NCBI RefSeq assembly: GCF_001672755.1
Contig: NZ_LZKI01000064.1
Span: 1-64,000, forward strand
DNA: 64,000 bases
Reading direction: 5' to 3'
Origin: Mycobacterium colombiense
GTDB lineage: Bacteria > Actinomycetota > Actinomycetes > Mycobacteriales > Mycobacteriaceae
Positions 8,018 through 15,517 of this stretch are shown here, piece after piece (position 1 is the stretch's first letter; each line of letters opens with the position of its first letter). The notes below the pieces were generated by a model. That model was not told where the DNA came from. It searched no databases and worked only from the letters and a program-made list of their open reading frames with translations. The translations under genes and the position numbers were made by a program.

Positions 8018-8672
8018 CGACGACGATCAGCCTTCGACGGCTGTCGGGGCGGGCGACGACGAGACCATGATCGTCCCGGCGCCACCGACTGAGGCTGCGC
8101 AGGAGCTCGCGTGGTCAGAGGATCCTGAACCCGACTACTCGCCACACGAATCCTGGCGGGCCGCTCTCATCGCTGCCGGCGCCGTACTGTTGCTCTGCGC
8201 TGTAGCAGCAACACTGATCATCGCCTGGCGCCACCCACACCAGCCGATGCCCAACAACGCCGCCGCCAAACCAAGCGTCCCAGTCCCGGCCGCACCGCCG
8301 CCCCCAACAATTCAACGCGTCGAGCCCCCCACACCAGCAGCCCCGCGCCCACTGCAATACGACAGCCGCGGCGTCCCCATAATCCCGAAAGACCCCACCT
8401 CACAAGAACTGCAGCAAGTGCTAATAGCCGACCTCGACGGCGCCAGCATTCCCCACCCCGGCCCGGCAATCACCGTCAGCGAAGCCCAAGCCGTCTGCGA
8501 TTACCTCACCAGCGGCCACCACACCGGCCCCGATACGTTCACGTGGATACAACACACCCACCCCAACTTCACCGACGGCCAAACAGGCGGCTTCGCGGGT
8601 GCATCCATCGGGATCTACTGCCCTCATTTCGGCTACCTACTCGACCCAAACAACCAACAAGCAACCTCGTAG
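8010..8672 (+). CDS. Membrane-anchored DUF732-like protein
   Basis: A 220-residue protein with an acidic cytoplasmic N-terminus (about 48 residues), one membrane helix (AALIAAGAVLLLCAVAATLI, about 51-70), a long proline/alanine-rich linker (about 75-115) and an external domain like DUF732: LIADLDGASI, VCDYLTSGHH and GIYCPHFGYL carry the paired cysteines. DUF732 is normally found in mycobacterial secreted proteins, so this looks like a host-type surface domain carried by a mobile element. Many prolines use CCC/CCA codons and the frame is clearly coding. A surface role such as receptor masking or superinfection exclusion is possible but unproven. Confidence 0.7.
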   Translation: MSSDDDQPSTAVGAGDDETMIVPAPPTEAAQELAWSEDPEPDYSPHESWRAALIAAGAVLLLCAVAATLIIAWRHPHQPMPNNAAAKPSVPVPAAPPPPTIQRVEPPTPAAPRPLQYDSRGVPIIPKDPTSQELQQVLIADLDGASIPHPGPAITVSEAQAVCDYLTSGHHTGPDTFTWIQHTHPNFTDGQTGGFAGASIGIYCPHFGYLLDPNNQQATS

Positions 8673-8798
8673 CGTTGGGCCTGTCGGTCGATCCAGCTTG
8701 GACCGCATCGATATTCGCCGTTTTGCCGCTGTTCACAGAGCGGGCTTGTAGCTCAAAATTCCCGAGGTCAAGCTCGCCTAGGCGTGTCTGAATCGGGT

Positions 8799-9059
8799 CT
8801 ATTCTTTCCCGTACCGCTCCAAGGCGGCCTGGGCGCTACGGCCCATCGCGGCGCCGATGACGGCCCACGAGTCGCCAGCTGCCCGCGCATCCGCGACCGC
8901 CGCCTCCAGTTCGGCCTGGGGCGCGTTGCCGGTCACCGCGGCGCGGATGCTTCGAAAGTGGGTTGCCTCGCGTGCGTGGGCCGGGTCAACTTTGAGAGCG
9001 TCGAGCCATTGGTCAATCTGGTCGGCGGTGGGATCTGCAGCACTGCCAAACATCTCCAC
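8799..9059 (-). CDS. Small HTH-like hypothetical protein
   Basis: An 86-residue acidic protein on the minus strand, opposite to its neighbours. The C-terminal half (LEAAVADARAAGDSWAVIGAAMGRSAQAALERYG) has the spacing of a helix-turn-helix of the sort found in small actinobacterial DNA-binding proteins (DSWAVIGAAMGRSAQAA). The ATG is preceded by GGTGGAG. It could be a small regulator of the flanking cargo, but no family can be named with confidence. Confidence 0.55.
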   Translation of the reverse strand: MEMFGSAADPTADQIDQWLDALKVDPAHAREATHFRSIRAAVTGNAPQAELEAAVADARAAGDSWAVIGAAMGRSAQAALERYGKE

Positions 9060-9209
9060 CGGGCCCGTCCGGGCCTATACCAACCGCCGCCCAGGCCGCC
9101 CGGCGCCGAGCGTCAACGGGTTTCGCCCACAGTGGTGGCAGATAACTCAGTACGTCGGTTGCCGGGGATACGCTTTCTTCCGTGATGAAGAACCTCACCC
9201 TGCCGTCTG

Positions 9210-9241
9210 TTACTCATCGGCAGCTAACCGCCGATGAGTAA
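9210..9241. promoter_or_regulatory. Perfect 12-bp inverted repeat over a start codon
   Basis: TTACTCATCGGC (9210-9221) and GCCGATGAGTAA (9230-9241) are exact reverse complements around an 8-base centre. The ATG of the following gene (9234) lies in the right arm and there is no Shine-Dalgarno sequence before it. The site could be an operator for a dimeric repressor or, as RNA, a hairpin that buries the start codon. Confidence 0.6.
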
Positions 9242-10361
9242 GAGAGGCGACAAGAGACGCGCCAAGCAACGAGGCACGCAGCTCGCGGAATCAGCGCGCC
9301 GCAGCACCACAGAACACCCACCGGACAGGACGCCGAAGCCCAAGCCGGAACGGAAGCCTGTTGACGAGGCCCAGAAGGCGACGCCCCGGCAGAAGCTCCA
9401 GCGGATGGGGGCGCCAGGTGCTTCGAAGTCGCCGGATGGTCCCAGCGGTCTAACGCCGGAGATGGTGTCGGAATCCGAGTACATGTCGATCGAATTCCCA
9501 CCGGATGCGCCAGGCGCTCCGTCGATCCAGTTTCTGCTGAAGATCACCGAGCGGATCGTGAATCTCAGCCAGGAGACGTTGTCGTTCAAATCGGTGCCGG
9601 TGGAGGACACGATCCATCCCAGACCGCTGCCCTTTGAACCGCCGCTTCAGCAATACGGCGTCGGCGATGCGAAGGGGTTCCGTCACCACTGGGAGAAACT
9701 GGACTACGTGTTCGAGCTAGCCGATCCGTATGTGTTCCCCGAGATCCCGTTGCTCGAAGCCGACCGGGAGATCGTCGAGCGGTACATCCGAATGTGCCGA
9801 CGGCTCGCGGGGTTCAGTGTGATCAATAACGACAAGTCCACGTTGTCTGTCGGTAGCGATGCCGGTGTATGGCATGTCCGCGTGGTAGACCCGCCAAGCG
9901 ACGAAAGTTTTATGGGTACGTCCGCTGCATTTCGTCAGCTGCACAACGACGGCGAGCCAGCCTCATTCGTAAAGGTCTCCAACGCGCTGTTCAAGTCAAT
10001 CAAAACCCTTCCGGAGGAACAACAAACCCCGATCCGCGACACTGTGAAGCGGTGGCGGGCAGCGCGGGACAGACTGCAGAAACATACCCTCCAAACACTT
10101 ACTGCCCTAAAAGCGGGCAACGCCACCCTCGACAACCCGGTGAGCTACGGCAACATCAACCCTGAAGAGCTAATCCGAACTTTCAACTATGGCGACTCGC
10201 TGCACTTCGGGAGCGAACGGAGCCAGCTGGAGGACTTGCTGGCAGACCCTCGCCATCAGGCGTACTACACATACGCTGCCCTAAATTCGATCGTCGGGCT
10301 GAGCCATCTGTACTTCGGATTCGCCGTCTTGCTGGACAGCGCGATCGGCGGAATGGCATAA
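9234..10361 (+). CDS. Hypothetical cargo protein (375 aa)
   Basis: A 375-residue protein I do not recognise. The first 60 residues are very basic and probably disordered (MSKRGDKRRAKQRG, then repeated KP/RK motifs), followed by a mainly helical globular domain with no transmembrane helix and no obvious catalytic motif. The C-terminus contains YTYAALNSIVGLSHLYFGFAV, a hydrophobic helix pair. The start codon sits in a perfect inverted repeat and lacks a ribosome-binding site, so expression is probably regulated or leaderless. It is a cargo gene of the element and its GC is somewhat lower than that of the host genes. Role unknown; nucleic-acid binding through the basic N-terminus is a guess. Confidence 0.6.
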   Translation: MSKRGDKRRAKQRGTQLAESARRSTTEHPPDRTPKPKPERKPVDEAQKATPRQKLQRMGAPGASKSPDGPSGLTPEMVSESEYMSIEFPPDAPGAPSIQFLLKITERIVNLSQETLSFKSVPVEDTIHPRPLPFEPPLQQYGVGDAKGFRHHWEKLDYVFELADPYVFPEIPLLEADREIVERYIRMCRRLAGFSVINNDKSTLSVGSDAGVWHVRVVDPPSDESFMGTSAAFRQLHNDGEPASFVKVSNALFKSIKTLPEEQQTPIRDTVKRWRAARDRLQKHTLQTLTALKAGNATLDNPVSYGNINPEELIRTFNYGDSLHFGSERSQLEDLLADPRHQAYYTYAALNSIVGLSHLYFGFAVLLDSAIGGMA

Positions 10362-10395
10362 CTGGCCCGCCTTCAGCGTACGCGAAGACAAAAAG

Positions 10396-10620
10396 TTGTC
10401 AGTAACGCCGAGTAGCGTCCGCGGCGTGAATCTTCATGAGCGAGTTGTGTTTAATGCCGCACGCGACGTCTGGGATCGAACGCGACAACCGGTGTCCGCC
10501 AATGCCATCGCGGAAGCCACCGGGTTCGACGATGAAACCACCCAGCAGGTATTGCTCGCGTTGGACTTGAAAGGGTACTTCGCGGACGCCCTACGCGCGA
10601 CGACCGGATCGATTCAATAG
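10396..10620 (+). CDS. Small winged-helix-like hypothetical protein
   Basis: A frame of up to 74 residues with a plausible wHTH: HERVVFNAARDVWDR, then QPVSANAIAEATGFDDETTQQVLLALDLKGYF, which has the helix-turn-helix and recognition-helix pattern of MarR/Lrp-type small regulators. The start is uncertain: TTG at 10396 gives 74 residues and GTG at 10426 gives 64; neither has a good ribosome-binding site. It lies 35 bp after the 375-residue gene and may belong to the same unit. Possible ligand of the inverted repeat at 9210, by proximity only. Confidence 0.5.
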   Translation: MSVTPSSVRGVNLHERVVFNAARDVWDRTRQPVSANAIAEATGFDDETTQQVLLALDLKGYFADALRATTGSIQ

Positions 10621-10683
10621 CGTTTTGGCCCGGATTTCCCGATTTTCCTTAGAGCGCTTCGTCGATGGAGGTAAAGCATTGTC

Positions 10684-11466
10684 ATGAGCCAGCCCTTCGA
10701 ACTGACGGAAGAGTTCGCGGCCGAAGAGTGGGTGAAGATAGCCCAGCAGACCGACATTCTGATGCGCCAGACGCTAAGCCAGAGCGCCTTTCCGGTCGAT
10801 CCGGGATCGGAGTTCGCCGCCGACGATGCGCAGAGCCATCCCTATCGCGTATCACAGTGCGCCCGTGGATTTATTAACGCGGGTATCGACCACATGCACG
10901 CACTCAAGACGTTGATCGTCGACGGGCGGACGCTCCACTCGGCGTCAGATTGGACTCTGATGCGTGCCGCACTCGAGCACTTCGCGGTGGCGTTTTGGGT
11001 GATGAACCCCTCGGATCGACGCATCCGGATCGAACGCGCGCTGCGCTGTGCGGCGCAGAATTTCAAGGATCAAGACAAGGCGATGCAAAAGCTCCTTGAT
11101 CCGTCCGATTACGACTCGCTGCGTTCCAATCTCGACTCCGTCGCCGAGGTGGCCGCTAGTGCTGGGTGCAGCAAGAAAGGCGCCCAGGGCGGATACACCA
11201 GTACGGAGATATTGCAGTATGCCGAAAGGGAAACGTCGATATTGCCGAGCCCACATGTGATGTGGCAGGTGTGCTCGGGCTTCGCCCACGGGCGCCAATG
11301 GGCGAATCTTGGCATGAATGACGTAGAGATTAACCCGACAAGCGAGGAGGGCGTGTCAGCCGTGAGGACGACCAGCGACTACAAACGTCTGCTCGCCGCA
11401 GGCAGACCCGCCTCTATCTTGATGGCAGAGACGGTCCGGCTATTCACTGAACGGTCGCGGGCGTGA
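10684..11466 (+). CDS. Helical hypothetical protein (HEPN/DUF5677-like?)
   Basis: A 260-residue, mostly helical soluble protein. It has a helix with CARGFINAGIDHMHALKTLI, a segment SDWTLMRAALEHFAVAFWVMNP, and late in the protein QVCSGFAHGRQWANL, where the S-x-x-x-H spacing recalls DUF5677/HEPN-like all-helical proteins common in defence islands. I cannot confirm this family by eye, so the name is tentative. The ATG at 10684 follows GGAGGT by about 11 bases. It is followed by a roughly 300-bp gap before the nuclease pair. If it is HEPN-like it could act as a ribonuclease; if not, its role is unknown. Confidence 0.55.
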   Translation: MSQPFELTEEFAAEEWVKIAQQTDILMRQTLSQSAFPVDPGSEFAADDAQSHPYRVSQCARGFINAGIDHMHALKTLIVDGRTLHSASDWTLMRAALEHFAVAFWVMNPSDRRIRIERALRCAAQNFKDQDKAMQKLLDPSDYDSLRSNLDSVAEVAASAGCSKKGAQGGYTSTEILQYAERETSILPSPHVMWQVCSGFAHGRQWANLGMNDVEINPTSEEGVSAVRTTSDYKRLLAAGRPASILMAETVRLFTERSRA

Positions 11467-11766
11467 GGTCGTTTCGTTAGCCGGTTCAACTGGCTGTCGT
11501 CCACCGGTACGCTGAGATTCATTACAGCCGCGGCGGTCTGGCATTCGATCGGGTCTGGCCATCCGGCGCAGCGGTGCCCGTGGACATTTGCACGACGCAG
11601 GATGATTTCGGCCATCGTTAACGGTGTCGAACCGGCGGCGGGTAACGTGGACGGAGGGGCCGCCCGCTTCCGCGGTGAAGGTGGGCGTGGCGCAGGATGA
11701 CGTGTCTGCGGCGCGGATGAGCCAAAAATGCTTGGCTGCCCGCGCATAGCGTTAGCATTCCCCACC
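11467..11766. other. 300-bp gap before the nuclease pair
   Basis: No convincing gene on either strand. A short imperfect hairpin, AGCCGGTTCAACTGGCT (11479-11495), lies just after the upstream stop and may act as a weak terminator, though no T-run follows. The promoter of the downstream nuclease pair is expected here but I cannot assign it. Confidence 0.4.
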
Positions 11767-12423
11767 ATGCCCGCTGAAATGAGTGGTGGCCGTCTGAGCC
11801 AACAAATAGCCGAGTGGATGTGCGAACTAGCCCAGAATCGTCCAGTGTTCCACTCCGAAGCCGACTTCCAACTCGCTCTAGCATTGGTTATGACCCGACA
11901 CGGAGCGCGGCGCGTCCGTCTAGAGCGCCGGATCCGACTGCAGAAGCCATTGCGCAACAAGAAACAGTTGACGGTTGATGTACTCGCGACTGTCGACAAC
12001 CAGCGGATCGGGTTGGAGCTGAAGTACCCAAAAAACGCGTACACCGGAACTGCGCTCTCCGACGGAGAACCAGAGGAGTATTTTCTTCGCACGGGTGCAT
12101 CCGACGTTGGGGCAGCTGATTTTTGGCACGACGCCGAACGTATCGAACTGCTTCTCGCGGAAAACATCATCGACGCTGGGGCATCGATCATGCTCTCGAA
12201 CGTCCCGTACTGGCGGTCAACGACCCTAACCAAGACCGCAGCACGCGCTTTCGCCCTATGCCAGGACCGTTCTGTCGGGCCCACAACGCTCGAGTGGAGC
12301 GGTAAACCGTATTCAGCTCCGGTCGAACTCACAACTCAATACCTGTGCCGATGGCGGCCCTTCAGCACGCCACCCGGCGGCGAGTTCCGATACATCATCC
12401 TCGAAAGCCCGGCCCAACCCTAG
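11767..12423 (+). CDS. PD-(D/E)XK-type nuclease-like protein
   Basis: A 218-residue protein with the pattern of the PD-(D/E)XK nuclease core: a helix with FHSEADFQLALALVM (Glu31), strand VRLERRI, then LTVDVLATV (Asp71) and IGLELKYPKN (Glu84-Leu-Lys86). Restriction and repair nucleases use this Asp/Glu-X-Lys set to bind Mg2+. The rest is alpha/beta without other recognisable domains. ATG at 11767 is the preferred start, because the longer frame begins in non-coding-looking sequence. The HNH gene starts seven bases after its stop, so the two form an operon. A restriction or anti-phage role is inferred from the fold, the pairing and the mobile context. Confidence 0.7.
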   Translation: MPAEMSGGRLSQQIAEWMCELAQNRPVFHSEADFQLALALVMTRHGARRVRLERRIRLQKPLRNKKQLTVDVLATVDNQRIGLELKYPKNAYTGTALSDGEPEEYFLRTGASDVGAADFWHDAERIELLLAENIIDAGASIMLSNVPYWRSTTLTKTAARAFALCQDRSVGPTTLEWSGKPYSAPVELTTQYLCRWRPFSTPPGGEFRYIILESPAQP

Positions 12424-12430
12424 GCCCAGT

Positions 12431-13552
12431 GTGATGCCCGCAAAATCACCGATCGACCCCCTAGTGCTGGGACAGCGAGTTGTCGGGATCATCGAGACGG
12501 GAAGACGCACTGCCACATACAAGCTCGCTGTTCTCTCTGCACTCATCGACTACTGCGTGGAACATCTCCCTGAAACACCAACGGCAACGCTGGATGTGCC
12601 GCTCGATGACCTGGCGGATCGCGTGATTGAGCTGTACTGGCGTCAGGTAGTCCCGTTCGAAGGCGATGAGCACAGGCTGTACCAATCCAGTGGCGAGAAG
12701 AGCGGGGACCGCGCACTCATCCTCGACGAGATCGCCCAACTGCGAAGCTCCCCAGGCAAGCAGGCTCGTCATACCCCGGCAGTAGCAAGGAAGCAGGCGC
12801 CGACTGAATACGAGCAGGCACGTGCGCGCATCGTCCGCGTACTGGTGAGACAGCCCCTGTACCGACTTCAGAAGCTCACCGGGAAAGGCCAGCACGACGC
12901 ATTTCTCTACGATGACTCGTGGATGCACGACAGCGTCAGCAAACGAGAAATCGATAAACATCGCAACCAGATACAGCTTGAACCCGGCGTAGCGAACGGC
13001 CTCGCACGGTTGGCAGGATTACTCAAACCCACGCTCCGAATCCACTGGGTCCAAGAGGTGCGAGCCCTTAATCCCGCCATCAACCACAAAGTGCCGCCCG
13101 TCGAACGCTACCTCTTCGGTGCGGACAGAGTTGCCCTCGCCCGTGCCGGCAATGCCCTGAAAGACGCATTCTCACATTCGTGCTTTTACTGCAGCAAGAG
13201 AGCAGCAACAACTGTCGATCACGTCCTGCCCTGGTCGAGGTTAGGGCTCGACAGTCTGGCCAATCTTGTACCGGCCTGCGACCGGTGCAACGGAAGCAAG
13301 CTAGACGCAGTTCCAGCTGTCGAGCACGTAATCGCAGCGCTATGCCGGGACCGAAGCAAGCTGGAAGAGATCTCCGACCGACTCCACTGGCCCGCCGAGT
13401 TCTCCCGTGTAGCCCTCGCAGCACGTGGCATCTACCTAAGTACGCCGGAACAATCACCGACCTGGTTCAGCATCGGCAAGTCGGTGCCATTCGAGTCGTC
13501 TGCTCTGCCGGATTGGATCCGAAAGCCGAAACCAGATCCACCGCCCGAATGA
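12431..13552 (+). CDS. HNH endonuclease-domain protein
   Basis: A 373-residue protein with a C-terminal HNH nuclease: CFYCSK (Cys251, Cys254), VDHVLPWSRLG (Asp263-His264), then ANLVPACDRCNGSK, giving the His, Asn and four zinc cysteines of the CxxC-type HNH fold. The N-terminal 230 residues are a separate helical region (GRRTATYKLAVLSALIDYCVEHLP, then DLADRVIELYWRQVVPF) shared by a group of actinobacterial HNH proteins of unknown role; it may be a specificity or sensor domain. GTG at 12431 or ATG at 12434 are both possible starts. It is translated right after the PD-(D/E)XK gene, which makes a two-nuclease module. Confidence 0.85.
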   Translation: MMPAKSPIDPLVLGQRVVGIIETGRRTATYKLAVLSALIDYCVEHLPETPTATLDVPLDDLADRVIELYWRQVVPFEGDEHRLYQSSGEKSGDRALILDEIAQLRSSPGKQARHTPAVARKQAPTEYEQARARIVRVLVRQPLYRLQKLTGKGQHDAFLYDDSWMHDSVSKREIDKHRNQIQLEPGVANGLARLAGLLKPTLRIHWVQEVRALNPAINHKVPPVERYLFGADRVALARAGNALKDAFSHSCFYCSKRAATTVDHVLPWSRLGLDSLANLVPACDRCNGSKLDAVPAVEHVIAALCRDRSKLEEISDRLHWPAEFSRVALAARGIYLSTPEQSPTWFSIGKSVPFESSALPDWIRKPKPDPPPE

Positions 13553-13751
13553 TTTCGCGGACCACACCGCGGCATGTACAGAAGATCAACCTCGTTGTCC
13601 CCTGCGAACGAGAGCTGATATTCGTCGGCGCTGACCGACTTGACGGGTGCGGCACCGGGAAAGCACTCCACTCCGCAGCTTTCCAAAAAACGCAGCGTCG
13701 GCGCTGATTCCATTGCTAGCGTGAGCCTTCCACAGGTGGGAGGAGTGATTC

Positions 13752-14702
13752 GTGGCCGGAGAGTTGCTGGTTGACGGCGGCATCGTGATCTCATGTGATC
13801 GTTGCGGCGCGGGCAATGTCTTCGAGTTGTCTGCCGCAGACCAGCGGTGTGCGGCGTGCGGTGCCTGGACTGCGTATAGGTGGTGCCCAGGCTGCAGCGA
13901 GCCAACTGCGATTCCGCCGAGCGCTACAGGTATCAGCACTGCCAAGTGGACGTGCCGAAATTGCGGAAAAACCGCGAAGCGAAGCCGTTGGCTTCCGTCT
14001 TCGGTTGGCTGCTATTACACGGGCTCGGCTACAGGGTGGGCGCTCGAACATTACGGCGCCGAGCGCGTCGCGGAGGTCCTATCAGACCCTGACCGCAGGC
14101 GCATAGACGGCTCGATAGAGGCCGTGAGCGGGATCTCCGGCTTAGCCAGCGGAGGATGCACGGTTTTCTTCGATCGTAACTCGGCGGTGCTACTGGTCGG
14201 GAACGAAGAAAATCGCTGGGTGCTCGACTACTCCCAAATTACTTCACTGCAAATTGGTGGCCGCGGAGACATCGTCTGGACGACCACGACGTCGTCTGGA
14301 ACACGTTGGGCTGGCGGGGGTTTCGGCGCGGCCGGCATCGTCGAGGGACTCGTTCTAAGCAGCGTCTTGAATTCCGCTACATCTAAGACCACAACGACCA
14401 CCCATCACGAGATCGAGACGATCTTTCAGCTCGATTGGGAGTCGGGAAGCTTGACCCTGCTGAATGAGACTCGGATTCCCGACGAATGGGATGCACTCCT
14501 CAAACCGGTATTTCAACGACTGGAAGCGCACTGGGAGGCGCTAGCGGATGATCAAGAGCAGGGTCGCGCCGGCGAAAAGGAGTGCCCGTACTGCGCCGAG
14601 ACGATCAAAGCGGCGGCCATAAAGTGCCGCTACTGCGGATCAGAACTGGGTCCATGCGCGGACGCGGGAGGCGGGGCGCACGACGGAGATGAGGGACGGT
14701 GA
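13752..14702 (+). CDS. Double zinc-ribbon protein with central beta domain
   Basis: A 316-residue protein with two N-terminal zinc ribbons (CDRC...CAAC about residues 15-36; CPGC...CRNC about 45-70) and a C-terminal ribbon of the UPF0547 type (CPYCAETIKAAAIKCRYCG, about 283-301). Between them is a beta-rich region with AVLLVGNEENRWVLDYSQI, possibly PH-like, and a glycine-rich hydrophobic stretch. GTG start with GGAGGAG upstream. Its stop overlaps the next gene's GTG (GTGA), so the two proteins are coupled. Zinc ribbons of this type are often adaptors that bind nucleic acid or protein; no enzymatic motif is visible. Confidence 0.75.
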   Translation: MAGELLVDGGIVISCDRCGAGNVFELSAADQRCAACGAWTAYRWCPGCSEPTAIPPSATGISTAKWTCRNCGKTAKRSRWLPSSVGCYYTGSATGWALEHYGAERVAEVLSDPDRRRIDGSIEAVSGISGLASGGCTVFFDRNSAVLLVGNEENRWVLDYSQITSLQIGGRGDIVWTTTTSSGTRWAGGGFGAAGIVEGLVLSSVLNSATSKTTTTTHHEIETIFQLDWESGSLTLLNETRIPDEWDALLKPVFQRLEAHWEALADDQEQGRAGEKECPYCAETIKAAAIKCRYCGSELGPCADAGGGAHDGDEGR

Positions 14703-15406
14703 CACCGCTTGAACTAGCAAATCTGTTGTTCGGCGACGAAGGACCACCCGACCGTGAAGTGGTGCTCAATCAGGGATACACGCGAGCCCCGGAGATAACC
14801 AAGGATGCGCTCCCCGATCGTCGACTATGGCCCGAAGAATTTGACTCATTGCCTATTGTTAACGGACGAATTCGAATCGACCGGCGGCTAGTATTTACCA
14901 TCGCTAAGCGGGCCATGAATGACGCTGAGAATGATTGGGCAGCAGCGCAACTCCACACAGCGGCCGCGGTATGGGGCGCAAAGCCCGGCCAAAACACATA
15001 CCGCGCATTTAAGCCACTGTCCAACCCTCACGCGTCTGAAAGGCTCACGAAGGCTCTGCAGCTCGTCCAAGGCGGAGGTGCCCTGAGTGGATACAAAGCG
15101 ATGTTGGCACCAAGGGGGCGGCTAAATATTCCCTACCTAGCATCATCCTTCTTCACAAAGTTCTTGTACTTCGGCGGCTGGGATGCGAAGCCATCCAGCA
15201 TCATGCCGCAGCCACTGATCATGGACGACGATGTCGTCGACGCGCTAAGAGAATTGACTCAAGGGCCTTGGCAACGAGACTCAGCCGAGGACTACGGGCG
15301 TTACATAGAGCTTGCGAAAGAAGTCGCATACGAAGCCCAAACATCTGCAGACGTCGTTGAGTGGCGCCTATGGGGATGGCTTCACCAGAAATCGATCGAG
15401 TCCTAG
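14699..15406 (+). CDS. OGG/HhH glycosylase-fold-like protein (tentative)
   Basis: A 235-residue soluble protein. The segment LNIPYLASSFFTKFLYFGG (about residues 143-161) followed by QPLIMDDDVVDALREL resembles the family annotated as 8-oxoguanine DNA glycosylase OGG-fold proteins found in actinobacterial islands; the usual catalytic Lys/Asp helix-hairpin-helix signature is not obvious, so activity is uncertain. Translation is coupled to the zinc-ribbon gene by a GTGA overlap. If the fold is right, the pair could recognise modified bases in invading DNA. An alternative is a non-enzymatic adaptor. Confidence 0.5.
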   Translation: MTPLELANLLFGDEGPPDREVVLNQGYTRAPEITKDALPDRRLWPEEFDSLPIVNGRIRIDRRLVFTIAKRAMNDAENDWAAAQLHTAAAVWGAKPGQNTYRAFKPLSNPHASERLTKALQLVQGGGALSGYKAMLAPRGRLNIPYLASSFFTKFLYFGGWDAKPSSIMPQPLIMDDDVVDALRELTQGPWQRDSAEDYGRYIELAKEVAYEAQTSADVVEWRLWGWLHQKSIES

Positions 15407-15517
15407 ACGCTGGGAACTAGGTGGCTCGCACTGCAGCGCGGCGGCCACACCTTGCGCCCCCAGTGCGGGGGCCGAATTTGCCTGTGCACCAACCGCCGCG
15501 GCGGTAACATCCGCACC

